The position numbers were made by a program, and so were the translations under genes. DNA of 64,000 bases from Lachancea dasiensis. Lineage: Eukaryota; Ascomycota; Saccharomycetes; Saccharomycetales; Saccharomycetaceae. Shown piece by piece: positions 50,022 through 60,251 of the stretch. The notes beneath the pieces are model-generated. The model saw only the letters and a list, made by a program, of their open reading frames with translations. It did not search any database and had not been told where the DNA came from. Position 1 is the stretch's first letter; each line of letters begins with the position of its first letter. The stretch lies in contig LT598454.1 in NCBI GenBank assembly GCA_900074725.1, positions 874,854 to 938,853 on the forward strand, written 5' to 3'.

Positions 50022-52307
50022 CTAAACCTGTACATTTTGGACAATTGCCGCAAGCTTTTCCACAGACGCAAGATGTCTGTTCCCCAGGGTGTTCGCTTTG
50101 TTTAGTTTTTCCAAATAGGAACGTATCGCAATAACAGTCAGCTTTTTGTCAGAGCCTTGCGTTATGCTCACCAGCTTCTGAACAACGTAATTTGCGTACT
50201 GGTCGCGCATCATCAAAATAAGTGGGGCATTATCTTCCAAATGGACAGCGTGCTCAAAACTCTTGGGCAAGATTTTTTCCAGGAACTGCTTTTTTTGAGC
50301 GGGGGAGCCAAAGATCATAGTCTTCTCGACAACGTTAGAGGCGAATTTGTGCTTTGAATACTCGACAACGTTTGCGCAAACGTTGTCGACAATTGCTTGC
50401 TTGGTTCTCCCAATATGCACATCTGTAGTGTTAGGACCATGTTGCAGAACGTGCTGTATAACATAGTTTCCATACTGATCTTGGACTAAGAATGGAATGA
50501 ATTGATCCAAATCATTCAGGATGTTGTCTTGATCCTCAGGGGAGCCAAATTGTAAAAGTCTTTGGACCACCCTACAACCATACGAGTGCGTAGAAAGATG
50601 ATATATTTGGCCGTGCAAGCTCGTCAAGATAAAGGGCAATTTGGTTATTGGAATTCGCTCGACCGCCTTTTGAATGACATGATTACCGTTCTGATCCTTT
50701 ATCATTTGCAAAACACATCCTGAGAGTTCAGTTACCAATGCTACTTTTTGGTCTTCCTCGATGCATTCAAGCGCTCTTTGAATGACACGGCAAGCGTACA
50801 TCTGTAAAGATAGTTTTTGCATCCTCCCTGTAAACTTTTCGAAAAGAATATCTCTTTGCGACTTTAAGCCGTGTTCAAAAAACTTTTGGATAACATAATT
50901 GCCGAATACGTCGTCCGCCAACGCAATAGCTTCTTCTCTGATCTCATTGAATATCACTTCCTTCTCAACGTCCGCCGCGCTCGCCAACTCTTGTTGGATA
51001 AACCTCGAGCCGTGCTGATCTTTGCAGAATTCCAGCGCAGACCCATATATATCAGGAAGGGTATACGTTCTCTCCGATGAGTTATTTCTAAATTCTTCCA
51101 AAAGTGGTGACCTAATGACATTATTCTTTCCTTTGCCACGGGGGGCAGAAGCCGATGAGTTCGTGCTAGTGGCGATTGTTGGATTACCGGCACCCACGCC
51201 GTTAGCTGCTGCGGAGTTACGGTTATTGTACAAGTACGGATTCACATGAGGCTTTGGGTGTCCAGGTTTGGGAGAACCCGTGGATGGGTTTGGTGAGGCT
51301 TGAAAAGTCTGTGGTGACGGAGGTCTGATGCCAGGAGGAAAATACATGTAGGGATTTCCAGGAAACATAAAAGGGAGAAACTGTTGATGAGTTTCCTGTT
51401 TGAACCCTGCTGGGGCAGTCTCCTGCGCCTCGGCGGCAGGAGGTGAAGGCAGTGGTATATCTTCGTCTTTGGGGGATTGTGTCTCAGGAGGCACCATCGG
51501 GCCAGCAACTTTCCAATAGTTAGGGTAAGAAGGAAACCCATAGACATTGCCGAACATATCCACTGGAGGAGGATGAAAGTTAGGATTTCCCGTGCTTGAG
51601 GTGGAAAGCTGTGGCCTAAATACGGGAGCTTCAGCGACTTTCCAAATATTCCTGTGGTCCAACTTTGTGTCCTCATGCTCCATATTAAGGTTTTCACTTA
51701 GAGATTCCAACGCGTCCGAAGATGCAGAAGGTCGTCTGCCATCAGCAGCGGCTTGTTGGTAAGTAGATTTGGTGGTCGCCCTGGAGAGAACATCCATTGT
51801 ATTTTGGCTGCCTCTGCGAGAAGCTCTTCCCGATGACGTACCCAAATTGAGTTCGACTTCCCTAGTGCCCTCGGCGAGACTGCGGCCAAAACGTTCAAAG
51901 AATCCACCCTGTGTCTGCTGCTGGTGTCCCGAGCCACCTGCTAGACTCGCAGAATAGTTACCTATCTTTGCAAAACGGTTCTTGACGCCTGATGGAGCGC
52001 TTGCCATAGACACGCCCCCCACTGATAACGCGGCGCGCTTGACGTTGGGGGACTGTTGGCCTTGGAACATCATGGACTCGGACTCCAAATCACTGCTATG
52101 GTTGCTATTAAATGAGCTACGACGGAAGCTGCCTATTTGACCGTGTCTCTGATGAGCTGAGGCGTTGGAGAGCGCGGAAAGCGACGATACAATGGATGCG
52201 AGCTCGGCGTCCATGTTGCTGGTACCATGAATAGCTCCCGAAGGCCCTGCGCCCTCTTGGCTTATCCAGGGATCCCTCTGATTATCCGCGGTTGACATTA
52301 GTGTCAT
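50022..52307 (-). CDS. PUF3: Puf3 Pumilio RNA-binding protein
   Basis: Puf3 binds TGTANATA elements in 3' UTRs of nuclear mRNAs for mitochondrial proteins and directs their decay or translation with carbon source. The 761-residue protein has a long disordered N-terminus rich in Ser, Pro, Asn and Gln, with a conserved zinc-finger-free leader. The C-terminal Pumilio homology domain spans about residues 415-750. Eight repeats are visible, with helix motifs such as HGSRFIQQEL, FGNYVIQKFF, YACRVIQRAL, NGNHVIQKAV, YGCRVVQRLL, YGNYVIQHVL, FASNVVEKTM and YANYVVQKLV. These SRxxQ/NYxxQ/CRxxQ/NHxxQ codes are those of yeast Puf3. It converges on EMC6. Confidence 0.96.
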   Translation of the reverse strand: MTLMSTADNQRDPWISQEGAGPSGAIHGTSNMDAELASIVSSLSALSNASAHQRHGQIGSFRRSSFNSNHSSDLESESMMFQGQQSPNVKRAALSVGGVSMASAPSGVKNRFAKIGNYSASLAGGSGHQQQTQGGFFERFGRSLAEGTREVELNLGTSSGRASRRGSQNTMDVLSRATTKSTYQQAAADGRRPSASSDALESLSENLNMEHEDTKLDHRNIWKVAEAPVFRPQLSTSSTGNPNFHPPPVDMFGNVYGFPSYPNYWKVAGPMVPPETQSPKDEDIPLPSPPAAEAQETAPAGFKQETHQQFLPFMFPGNPYMYFPPGIRPPSPQTFQASPNPSTGSPKPGHPKPHVNPYLYNNRNSAAANGVGAGNPTIATSTNSSASAPRGKGKNNVIRSPLLEEFRNNSSERTYTLPDIYGSALEFCKDQHGSRFIQQELASAADVEKEVIFNEIREEAIALADDVFGNYVIQKFFEHGLKSQRDILFEKFTGRMQKLSLQMYACRVIQRALECIEEDQKVALVTELSGCVLQMIKDQNGNHVIQKAVERIPITKLPFILTSLHGQIYHLSTHSYGCRVVQRLLQFGSPEDQDNILNDLDQFIPFLVQDQYGNYVIQHVLQHGPNTTDVHIGRTKQAIVDNVCANVVEYSKHKFASNVVEKTMIFGSPAQKKQFLEKILPKSFEHAVHLEDNAPLILMMRDQYANYVVQKLVSITQGSDKKLTVIAIRSYLEKLNKANTLGNRHLASVEKLAAIVQNVQV

Positions 52308-53331
52308 TGATAGCGTACGTTTGAGTTATTGGTGCTGTTGGTATCGATCAATCGGGCACCACACGTCTCACTTTCTGGACTGCTTCCCGTCAAGTTTTGA
52401 ACCGAAAATCTTCTTGAGAAATTCTAACCTTGGCTCAAGTAAATAGGTATGGTCCGGATATTTTAAATAGAGATCCTATAGACCTTCGGTCTCGTGGGAC
52501 GTATACTTCGCGAATTTGATTGTGGGAGTTTAATCTTAGAAAGTTGATATCTAATTCACTAATTAAACAATTCACGTTACCCTAGCTTGAAAACAGTTAG
52601 ATAACCGGTTCGAGTGGAAGTAGAATCTAAATAGACAAGCGGCGTCCCTCCATCAAATACCAATTCACCGACCCTTATTAGGTTGAGAAAATTCGACTTA
52701 CTCAATAGGTGTTCTCAATTGGAGCTCGAAAGCCTAGCGGCGACATTATTTTACAATGTGATATTGAGATATCAGCGAACCAAGCTATTTCTCCCCCCAG
52801 AAGTGATGGTTGCACGATGATGACCCCGATAACTCGATGGTAGCTAAACATTCTGATCTGCCGTCTCAGGTGTTTTACAGTGTAGGGTATCCAAATTTTG
52901 ACTTGGTGAGAACGGCCATATCCACAGTTGAAAACAAAGAAAGGTGACGCCACTAAGGCCTGAAATGCGATCAAGGTGTCCCCCAGAGGTTTTTGGAACT
53001 GCAGAGTAGCTTTGAATCGACTTGAGTACTTGTGATAGGCGTTCAGCCACCGAGCTAAAAGAGAAACAGACCCGACCCTATTCTGCCCAACAAGTATGTG
53101 GCTTGAACTAGGCGAGTCTTAAGCTCGGGCTCCCAAAAATATATCGTGATCCCCTCTGTCGCAGCCCGTAAGTCCTTGCAGAGGTCTTTCACAAGTCACT
53201 TTTTACTTTTAAGTCGCAGGACAAGCACCATTTTTCGTCACTATAATTACCACAGTCACCCACATACATTACTAACCACCAAGTTCTTCGCACTACAATT
53301 CAAGCGGCACCACGCACAGTCAACCGACGCA
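52308..53331. promoter_or_regulatory. Divergent PUF3-COX17 intergenic region
   Basis: About 1.0 kb. No ATG-initiated gene is supported. A TATA-like AAAATATAT lies at 53136-53144. In the 186 bases before the COX17 ATG the COX17 frame is open and would code a basic, acid-poor peptide, but without an ATG. Confidence 0.5.
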
Positions 53332-53514
53332 ATGTCCACTCCTTCTGATAAAAAACAGAAACTAGAAGAAAAGCCAAAGCCTTGCTGCGTCTGCAAGCCC
53401 GAGAAGGAGGATAGAGACACATGTCTGCTTTTCAATGGCCAAGAGTCGGGGAAATGTGATGACATGATCGCCAAGTACAAGAAGTGTATGCAAGGCTATG
53501 GATTCTCGGTTTGA
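53332..53514 (+). CDS. COX17: Cox17 copper metallochaperone
   Basis: Cox17 carries Cu(I) in the mitochondrial intermembrane space and hands it to Sco1 and Cox11 for cytochrome c oxidase. The 60-residue protein has the copper-binding KPCCVC (Cys18, Cys19, Cys21) and the twin CX9C pairs Cys21-Cys31 and Cys42-Cys52 oxidised by Mia40. It ends YGFSV, a few residues shorter than yeast (69). The first ATG in the frame is 53332 and aligns with yeast. COX17, SOF1 and PSR1 are near neighbours in S. cerevisiae too. A near-match to the Puf3 motif (TGTAATTA, 53653-53660) is present downstream, but no perfect site. Confidence 0.96.
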   Translation: MSTPSDKKQKLEEKPKPCCVCKPEKEDRDTCLLFNGQESGKCDDMIAKYKKCMQGYGFSV

Positions 53515-53883
53515 GCACACTTGTGTTCGGAACGGCACTACAGGAGCCAGATACTCCGTGGCCGGAAAGTCGTTCGGCAATATGAACAAACTGCGGATTT
53601 AGAAACGATAAGCAATATCCAACATAAACAGACGTAGTTGTCCTAAAAATCTTGTAATTAGTTAAATAGAACCAATATCTAAACTATAAGAACGCCGTCT
53701 TTGTTCCCTCCTTTCGTTTTCGTGCGCAGGTAAACCTTCGTGGACGACGTCTTGTGAAAATCATATCAAATTGAACATTACATTGGTGAAATGATCTCAC
53801 CACCTTACTGTCACAATCTTGTACAGTTCGGTAGACTTGTACAAAAACAATCTCTATTGATTGCAAAGCGCGAATCTAGCAAT
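53515..53883. other. Intergenic COX17 to MEU1
   Basis: A 369-base gap between same-strand genes. It contains the COX17 3' UTR and the MEU1 promoter; an alternative in-frame MEU1 ATG lies at 53791. Nothing else is recognised. Confidence 0.4.
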
Positions 53884-54846
53884 ATGACTCACCCTACAGA
53901 CATCCCTAACGTTTTCGATGGATCAGTGGATCTTGGAATCATCGGAGGAACAGGTCTTTACAAACTGGAATGTTTGGAGGCCATTGCAATTTTACCAGCG
54001 ATGGCGACGCCTTGGGGCACAACGTCCTCGCCCATCACAATTTCTAAAGTGGTGGGAGCCTCCGATGAGCACTTCCATGTAGCATTCATTTCCAGACACG
54101 GGCTGCACCACCAATATTCGCCATCCACGGTTCCTTTCAGAGCCAACATGGCTGCTTTGAAGCATCTACAATGTAAAGCCGTTCTTTCTTTCAGTGCTGT
54201 TGGTTCTTTGCAACAACATATCAAACCCCGGGATTTTGTCTTGCCCCAGCAAATCATCGACAGGACAAAAGGCATCCGAGAATCATCCTACTTGAACGAT
54301 GTCGGGCTCGTTGGCCATGTAGGGTTTGGAGAACCATTTTCTAAAGCTTTTGCCCAGTATATCAACCAGTTTCAGGACGTTTTGAAGCACTCCGATCCTG
54401 AAGACTCTTGTGCTCTTCACTTGAACAACGAAACCACTGTCGTTTGCATGGAGGGTCCTCAGTTTTCAACCAGAGCCGAATCCAAGATGTATAGAATGTT
54501 GGGTGGTGATGTTATTAACATGAGCGTGTTGCCAGAGGCTAAATTGGCCCGCGAATGTGAACTTCCATACCAAATGGTGTGTATGTCCACTGACTACGAC
54601 GCTTGGCGAGATGAGGCGGAACCAGTCACTGTGGAGACTGTGATGGGTAACTTGCACAATAACAGCTCTAATGCGAATGCTCTAGCCTCTACTATCATTA
54701 CCCATATGGCTAACGATATGCCAGAATTCATGATAACTGGTGACGGCCTGAAGGGTTCTCTCAAATTCAGTATTTCCACAAAACCTTCTGCTATGTCCAA
54801 AGAAACCTTAGCAAAGTTGAAATTCTTGCACTTGGACTATTGGTGA
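53884..54846 (+). CDS. MEU1: Methylthioadenosine phosphorylase
   Basis: Meu1 splits 5'-methylthioadenosine from polyamine synthesis into adenine and methylthioribose-1-phosphate, the first step of methionine salvage. The 320-residue product has [11 protein letters not shown] with the phosphate-binding loop, [19 protein letters not shown] (written here as seen: [19 protein letters not shown]), [17 protein letters not shown] and the substrate block [17 protein letters not shown] with [18 protein letters not shown]. These are hallmarks of the trimeric PNP/MTAP family. The same frame is open from an ATG at 53791, which would add 31 basic residues; yeast Meu1 (337 residues) does not settle the choice, and I prefer 53884. 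The gene converges on POM34, as in yeast. Confidence 0.95.
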   Translation: MTHPTDIPNVFDGSVDLGIIGGTGLYKLECLEAIAILPAMATPWGTTSSPITISKVVGASDEHFHVAFISRHGLHHQYSPSTVPFRANMAALKHLQCKAVLSFSAVGSLQQHIKPRDFVLPQQIIDRTKGIRESSYLNDVGLVGHVGFGEPFSKAFAQYINQFQDVLKHSDPEDSCALHLNNETTVVCMEGPQFSTRAESKMYRMLGGDVINMSVLPEAKLARECELPYQMVCMSTDYDAWRDEAEPVTVETVMGNLHNNSSNANALASTIITHMANDMPEFMITGDGLKGSLKFSISTKPSAMSKETLAKLKFLHLDYW

Positions 54847-54908
54847 TATGTAAATATGCTTAAAAGTCGTTTATATTCTATCGACAATTGGCTATTATAA
54901 TCATTCCT

Positions 54909-55976
54909 TCAAATTCTCTTTCTGGGGCTTGGAGTGTCATGCATGTATGTATACTTGCTGCTGGGTATATATCCATTACGACTTACTGGAGTTAATGGAG
55001 TAATTGATGTGTTGTGGGTTGGCGTCAAGCTCTTCTTTTTAAGAAAAGATGTTCTAAGATCTCCAAAGGCATTCACTTTTTTGACGAAATCACTTCTCAC
55101 ATCCATAGGTGCAGTGACTTGCTGCTCGCGCGCTTTCTGTGGTGTTTGTAGGGACTTGAATAGAAATGCTGATGATGCCGACAAACCATTGATTTCCCGA
55201 GAATCTATTTTAGGGACTGCTGTTGACTTTGTTTCAAGCGTGGGTCCGCCAGATGCCAGCCTTACATGTGGCAGTAACTCCTTGGTAACAGGCGTGTCAC
55301 TGACGCCTAAAAGTTGTCTCTGGCGGTGATTGAGATGCAGATCGTCAACCTTGACATTCTGCGACTTGACAAGCAGCCGCCAAATTGAGACCGTAACGTT
55401 GTAGAAGATGAGTAAATGGCAGACGTGGGAAATATTCGCAAGCGTTGCATTGCGAGCCCATGAGGCTTCTAGGTCTGCATGCGGATGGAAGCGGAAAATG
55501 ACCGACTCCTGTACCCACTTGCCCAGTTTTTGTTGAAGATTTGCTCCATGTGTGGTATGGTATAGAAAGAGGGACAAAAACTTGACCCCCAAGTTCCACA
55601 GCAGGAGGGCCAAAAAGTTCGAGATGATTCTTCGCGTCTCCAGCTCTTTATTGACTATACGGCGAGAATATTGAGCAAGAACTGGATTTTCGTATGTAAC
55701 CCCGCCAGTTGGGGCCTCGCCGGACACTGCGTTGTGTAGAAGCTCGTTATTCACTTTCGGCATGTGCCGGTCTATCACAGGAGTATTCGATCCCACATCG
55801 ACTTTTGCTGGGCTATGAGTAATACTGTTGTTCCCTTCATGCTCTGGGAGCTGCTTATTGCGGTACAAGTATGGTGATTCACGTCCTATCCTCTCTCGTA
55901 CACTCTTTAACTGGTCCCCAGACACTTTTTTAACAGGCGTCGAAAACACATTATGTTCCCTGCGGGAAGCACTCAT
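54909..55976 (-). CDS. POM34: Pom34 nuclear pore membrane protein
   Basis: Pom34 is a transmembrane ring component that, with Pom152 and Ndc1, anchors the pore in the nuclear envelope. The 355-residue product has two hydrophobic spans: ISNFLALLLWNLGVKFLSLFLY (about residues 118-140) and SHVCHLLIFYNVTVSIWRLLV (about 183-203). Both ends are hydrophilic, Ser/Lys-rich and probably in the pore lumen side facing nucleus and cytoplasm. The tail has TPLTPVSRNGYIPSSKYTYMHD, a conserved ending in yeast Pom34. It is longer than yeast (299). In S. cerevisiae MEU1, POM34 and PSR2 are consecutive, as here. Confidence 0.85.
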   Translation of the reverse strand: MSASRREHNVFSTPVKKVSGDQLKSVRERIGRESPYLYRNKQLPEHEGNNSITHSPAKVDVGSNTPVIDRHMPKVNNELLHNAVSGEAPTGGVTYENPVLAQYSRRIVNKELETRRIISNFLALLLWNLGVKFLSLFLYHTTHGANLQQKLGKWVQESVIFRFHPHADLEASWARNATLANISHVCHLLIFYNVTVSIWRLLVKSQNVKVDDLHLNHRQRQLLGVSDTPVTKELLPHVRLASGGPTLETKSTAVPKIDSREINGLSASSAFLFKSLQTPQKAREQQVTAPMDVRSDFVKKVNAFGDLRTSFLKKKSLTPTHNTSITPLTPVSRNGYIPSSKYTYMHDTPSPRKRI

Positions 55977-57076
55977 AGGAAGGTTTTCTCTTTATATGGC
56001 TACAGAGGCTCACAACAAAGGCCTCTTTTAGCTTCAAAACTAGTCTAGGGTTTGGCAATCCTGGTTGGAGATGGTACCTACCTAAGCTATGCTAGATTCG
56101 TCATTTATCTCATCGCCAAGTGCTGGTAAATTCAAGGTCGGGTAACACCGACTCTAGCCTCGAGATTAAGGCACTGACAGTTTCCAGACTACTTTCAGAT
56201 AGAAGATCAAGTACAAGGCTTCGTGAGCCATTGCATATGTCCTCCATACGCTAACATAAGCATACAACGTAGTGGCCTTCTTCCCTTGCGCACACCACAA
56301 CCAATGGATAACGACGAAAGAATAAAACAATCTTTTAACGAGCCCAGTTCACACTACCCTTAGGCATTCATGGCCGGTTTTGTGATGGGAAAAGGCCTAT
56401 TCAAAGAACTTGAATCTCTTGAGTCTTGTAAGCTGAAGATCACCCATAGAGTGCCATAATTGTATAAAATGATCTGAGCAGGCATTTGGCCCACTGAGCT
56501 TTTAGCGTCCTCCGTAGAAAGAAACTTATCAGCACTTCTACCATGGATGCTGTGATAGGTGCTTGAATAATTATAATGTTTAGGCGTCCCCTCTTTTATG
56601 TATTTGCCCGTATATATTTTCCTTAAAAACCTGTACACTTTTATTTAGAATCCACCATATTAGCTCCCGCTTCATAAAAAATCCTAATATGCCAGTGATC
56701 TGTTTTGAGCCATCCCCAATTCATCCCAACCAAACATTAGACCGGTCCTTTCCGAGAATTGGCTCGTTATGCTTTCTGTTCGTTGATGTCTGTCATCTTT
56801 CTACCAAGACCTGTCAGCCGGGTAATGAAAGTAATGTTGCTGGCTTAACGAAAATTAGAGAAAGGATTTTTGCAGATCATCACTATCACTTAACTCATCA
56901 ACTGCTTTCCATAGTACGGACGTCGAGGGGCTAATTCTATAGTACCTTGGGTTGTGCGTTTAGTAGAAGTGGGTTATAAGCGCAACCTGCTAAGTTTAGC
57001 GAGTCGATCGTTGCTCACAGAACGACACTAGTTGTCCCATCGCAGAATCTAACAGAACATTGTAAAAAAGGGAGAA
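55977..57076. promoter_or_regulatory. Divergent POM34-PSR intergenic region
   Basis: About 1.1 kb between divergent genes. Short frames on both strands (56360-56638, 56689-56934) lack family features. It should contain both promoters; I see no strong element. Confidence 0.4.
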
Positions 57077-58318
57077 ATGGGATTCATTTCCTCGCTATTA
57101 TGTTGCTCGTCGCCTTCTTCCTCACCGTCATCGTCCACAGCAAAGTCGGGAGAAAAACGTAACAGTCACCGACAGGTTTCGCCGCAACAGTCTCGAATCC
57201 ACGCCACATTGTCAACCTCAGCTCGCCAATTGCAAACACGACCTGAAAGCCCGCGCGCTAAGAGCAGTGCCTCTACGGTGATTAGAAGTAGTACCTCCAA
57301 GGAAAGGGTTGGATCTCACGTGAAATCTGGTGCTGTGGACAATCATGAACGGTCAACAACTCCAAACGACGCTGCGGGGACCAATGGGAACACTTCTCAG
57401 CTGCCTCTAGTAGTGAGCAGCGCGGAACGCGACGATGATATGGACGAGGATGAAGCTCAAAACAAAGAAGATAAGCAGCTTGTCTCCGTCTATAACGGTG
57501 AAACAGAGTCTAGTACAGGTACTGCAGAAGAACACAACGCATTATCACCTGCCACACCACCCCAACAAAAGTCTTTGGCCGGTGAAAAGGCTAGCTCTGT
57601 AGCTCTTAGTGACACTGACCATGAGGGTGGCAATGTAAGCGTTGTTGACGATACAGGCCTTCCGCCAGCACCTTCCTATGAGTATGAGGCAGAGCCAGAC
57701 CTTGCCGAGGAAGTTGTGGACCTAACTATACTTCAACCAGAGCAGGCCCACGCACCTGGGTATTCCACTTTACTACCACCGCGTACCCCTGCTTTCTCGG
57801 GCAAGAAATGTCTCATTCTTGACCTCGACGAGACACTCGTCCACTCGTCATTCAAATATTTGAAAACCGCTGATTTCGTCATTCCTGTGGATATCGACAA
57901 CCAAATTCACAATGTGTACGTCATAAAAAGACCTGGGGTTGATGATTTTCTGAGGCTCGTGGGTCAAATCTATGAAGTCGTTGTATTCACTGCAAGTGTA
58001 TCACGATACGGAGATCCTCTGCTAGACGTATTGGATCAGAATCATTGCATACACCATCGTCTCTTTAGGGATTCTTGTTATAGTTATGAAGGCAACTATA
58101 TCAAAAATTTATCCCAAATAGGCCGACCTTTGAGCGATTTGATCATTTTGGATAATTCACCGGCATCTTATTTGTTTCATCCACAACACGCTATTCCAAT
58201 ATCTTCCTGGTTTTCTGATGTACATGATAATGAACTTCTCGATATCATGCCTCTTTTGGAGGATTTGGCTCGTGACAATGTTCCTGATGTGGGTCGGATT
58301 TTGGACGTTTTAATATAA
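57077..58318 (+). CDS. PSR1: Psr1/Psr2-type plasma-membrane HAD phosphatase
   Basis: Psr1 and Psr2 are redundant phosphatases, with Whi2, for the general and sodium stress response. The 413-residue product begins [12 protein letters not shown]; the paired cysteines after Gly2 fit lipid modification (palmitoylation) and membrane attachment as in yeast. A Ser/Thr/Glu-rich disordered stretch runs to about 225. The C-terminal FCP1/SCP-like domain has the catalytic [10 protein letters not shown] near residue 250, plus [14 protein letters not shown] and [13 protein letters not shown]. Yeast has a duplicated pair, PSR1 beside COX17/SOF1 and PSR2 beside POM34/YEH2; here one gene has both sets of neighbours and is likely the single ancestor. 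Confidence 0.95.
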   Translation: MGFISSLLCCSSPSSSPSSSTAKSGEKRNSHRQVSPQQSRIHATLSTSARQLQTRPESPRAKSSASTVIRSSTSKERVGSHVKSGAVDNHERSTTPNDAAGTNGNTSQLPLVVSSAERDDDMDEDEAQNKEDKQLVSVYNGETESSTGTAEEHNALSPATPPQQKSLAGEKASSVALSDTDHEGGNVSVVDDTGLPPAPSYEYEAEPDLAEEVVDLTILQPEQAHAPGYSTLLPPRTPAFSGKKCLILDLDETLVHSSFKYLKTADFVIPVDIDNQIHNVYVIKRPGVDDFLRLVGQIYEVVVFTASVSRYGDPLLDVLDQNHCIHHRLFRDSCYSYEGNYIKNLSQIGRPLSDLIILDNSPASYLFHPQHAIPISSWFSDVHDNELLDIMPLLEDLARDNVPDVGRILDVLI

Positions 58319-58657
58319 GTGATGCTCAAAAGTGAAAGTACTCACTGCTTGCTATCATCGCTCAAAATGAACTCTCGCCATGATAAACGCAATTGTGAAG
58401 ACAAAAAAAAAAAGATTAGAAACGCCACGTACGTTGCTTATTTGATAGATCACATCTATAAGGAAGCTGGATCTCCCTTTTTGTATTTTGTTAATTATAA
58501 TTTTTCTACTCACTAGAGGCTTAATCATACATCATACTTTAAACCACAGCCGGTTGGCGTAACTACAGGGACTTACAGAAGTTGACATTGTTAAAGTCTA
58601 AAATTACTAATCTATAAAACATGTACCTTTACAAATAATGCAAAATTTCCCTATCTA
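58319..58657. terminator. Convergent PSR/SOF1 3' flanks
   Basis: A 339-base AT-rich gap between convergent genes. It carries an A9 tract near 58404-58412 but no gene. Confidence 0.4.
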
Positions 58658-60085
58658 TTACTCTTCTTCCTGCCCTTTGGAGTTTTTGGAACCATTGTAC
58701 TGGTGGACAAGTCCAACAATCTGTTTCTTTCTCTCAGGAACGAAATCCATATTCCTATTTGTCCTGCGTTCGTTCATTTCCCTCCTCTTCAGGCTATCGA
58801 GCTCCACTTGTTTGATTTCTCCCGCTTTCTTTATAACTTTGGGTACATGTCTGTGTCTGCTAATTCTCCTGACCTCCGGCATAAACTTGAATCTATCCTT
58901 TAATTTCTCATCATAAGCCAGCTTGTTCTTCTCACGAGAGGACTTAACGGAAGACCGGTCCCATGCTTTAGCTCTCCACAGTCGCACATTGCCATCATCC
59001 GATCCGCTGACGATGTAATTACTATCCATGGTATATTTGACCTGGAAAACGTGCTGCATCCTCTTAGTATGATAAATCTCCCGTGAGTGACCATGCTTTA
59101 CTTGGTAAATCCTGATGGTTTTGTCATAAGAACCCGTCACAACTTCATCGCCGGTTGGGGAGAAATCTACATCCATGACGGCACTTACGTGATCTTTGAA
59201 GACATGTAAGGCGCGCGATAAATTTCTCATATCATAATAGTAGGCGTTATGGTCTTCGTTTGCCACAACGAAGTTGTAAGCTTCCATGGGGTTCCAGCAA
59301 ATGGAATTTGTCCGCATTTTCTGTGAAAACTTCTGAGTCGGAGAATTTGTTCTCAAATCATAGAGGACTACTGAGTTATCACTACCAGCACTGGCAAAAA
59401 TATCAGTCTCATTTTGATTAAATTTAACAGTTGAAACATTATCTGCTCCCCAAGACAAATTCGAGGTGGGCCTCGACCTACTAGTATCCCATAAGTTTAT
59501 TTGGGCCCCGCCTGTGATAAAATTAGGTTTCGAACGATGGTGGTCAATGCCCAAAAAGGCATGATCCCCATGATATGTCTTTTTGATTCCATTGCCGAAA
59601 TCTACTACTTCTTCATCACTCTTGACTAGAGAAAAGTCGTCTGTGTTAACCGACCACAGCTTGACAGTTCTATCGTCACCGCAAGAGAGCATAAAGTTTT
59701 CGTTTTTGCTTGGGGAGAACTGCTGGGGGGTGATGCATAGCCCATGAATTAGCCCATAGTGAGCTTTGAACGAACATATTTCTTCACGGGTTGACATATT
59801 CCAATACTTCACAACCCCATCAGCCGATGCCGTGGCCAATTTATTCAAGACGTTGTAATTCTTAGCAATAGTATAAATTCCATCTCTGTGACCATGCCCC
59901 ATTTGACCAACAAACGGCTTTGCAAACATTCTTTCCATCTTTGTAGCGTTAAGAGCTTTCGTATATTCACGAGCCCTTTCGAATGGATGAAGTGCTGGAT
60001 CCAAATTGCGGGGAAGTTGGGACTCCTGCGTACTCTTCACCGGAACATAGTCATCAGAACTTCTGCTGATAGTTTTTATCTTCAT
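58658..60085 (-). CDS. SOF1: Sof1, small-subunit processome WD-repeat protein
   Basis: Sof1 acts with U3 snoRNP in 18S rRNA maturation in the nucleolus. The 475-residue product begins MKIKTISRSSDDYVPVKSTQ like yeast Sof1, carries seven WD repeats (for example GHRDGIYTIAKNY, HVSAVMDVDFSPTGDEVVTG, YIVSGSDDGNVRLW), and ends with the Sof1-specific basic domain (REKNKLAYDEKLKDRFKFMP, RISRHRHVPKVIKKA, KRREMNERRTNRNMDF, VPERKKQIVG). I moved the start to the ATG at 60085; the frame is open for 21 more codons without an ATG. The order PSR-SOF1-YEH matches YLL010C to YLL012W. Confidence 0.97.
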   Translation of the reverse strand: MKIKTISRSSDDYVPVKSTQESQLPRNLDPALHPFERAREYTKALNATKMERMFAKPFVGQMGHGHRDGIYTIAKNYNVLNKLATASADGVVKYWNMSTREEICSFKAHYGLIHGLCITPQQFSPSKNENFMLSCGDDRTVKLWSVNTDDFSLVKSDEEVVDFGNGIKKTYHGDHAFLGIDHHRSKPNFITGGAQINLWDTSRSRPTSNLSWGADNVSTVKFNQNETDIFASAGSDNSVVLYDLRTNSPTQKFSQKMRTNSICWNPMEAYNFVVANEDHNAYYYDMRNLSRALHVFKDHVSAVMDVDFSPTGDEVVTGSYDKTIRIYQVKHGHSREIYHTKRMQHVFQVKYTMDSNYIVSGSDDGNVRLWRAKAWDRSSVKSSREKNKLAYDEKLKDRFKFMPEVRRISRHRHVPKVIKKAGEIKQVELDSLKRREMNERRTNRNMDFVPERKKQIVGLVHQYNGSKNSKGQEEE

Positions 60086-60251
60086 TATTGATGAATGGGC
60101 CTGATATCTTACACTTGGTGTCTGCAATTCACCTGATGCTATGTTCACTTAAAGCGTATGGCGATGAGCTAGGTCTGGGGCTGAAATTTTTCATTTTCAG
60201 AACATCCTAAAATTTTGAATCGCCCGATGACAAAATAGTACCAAGTGATAT

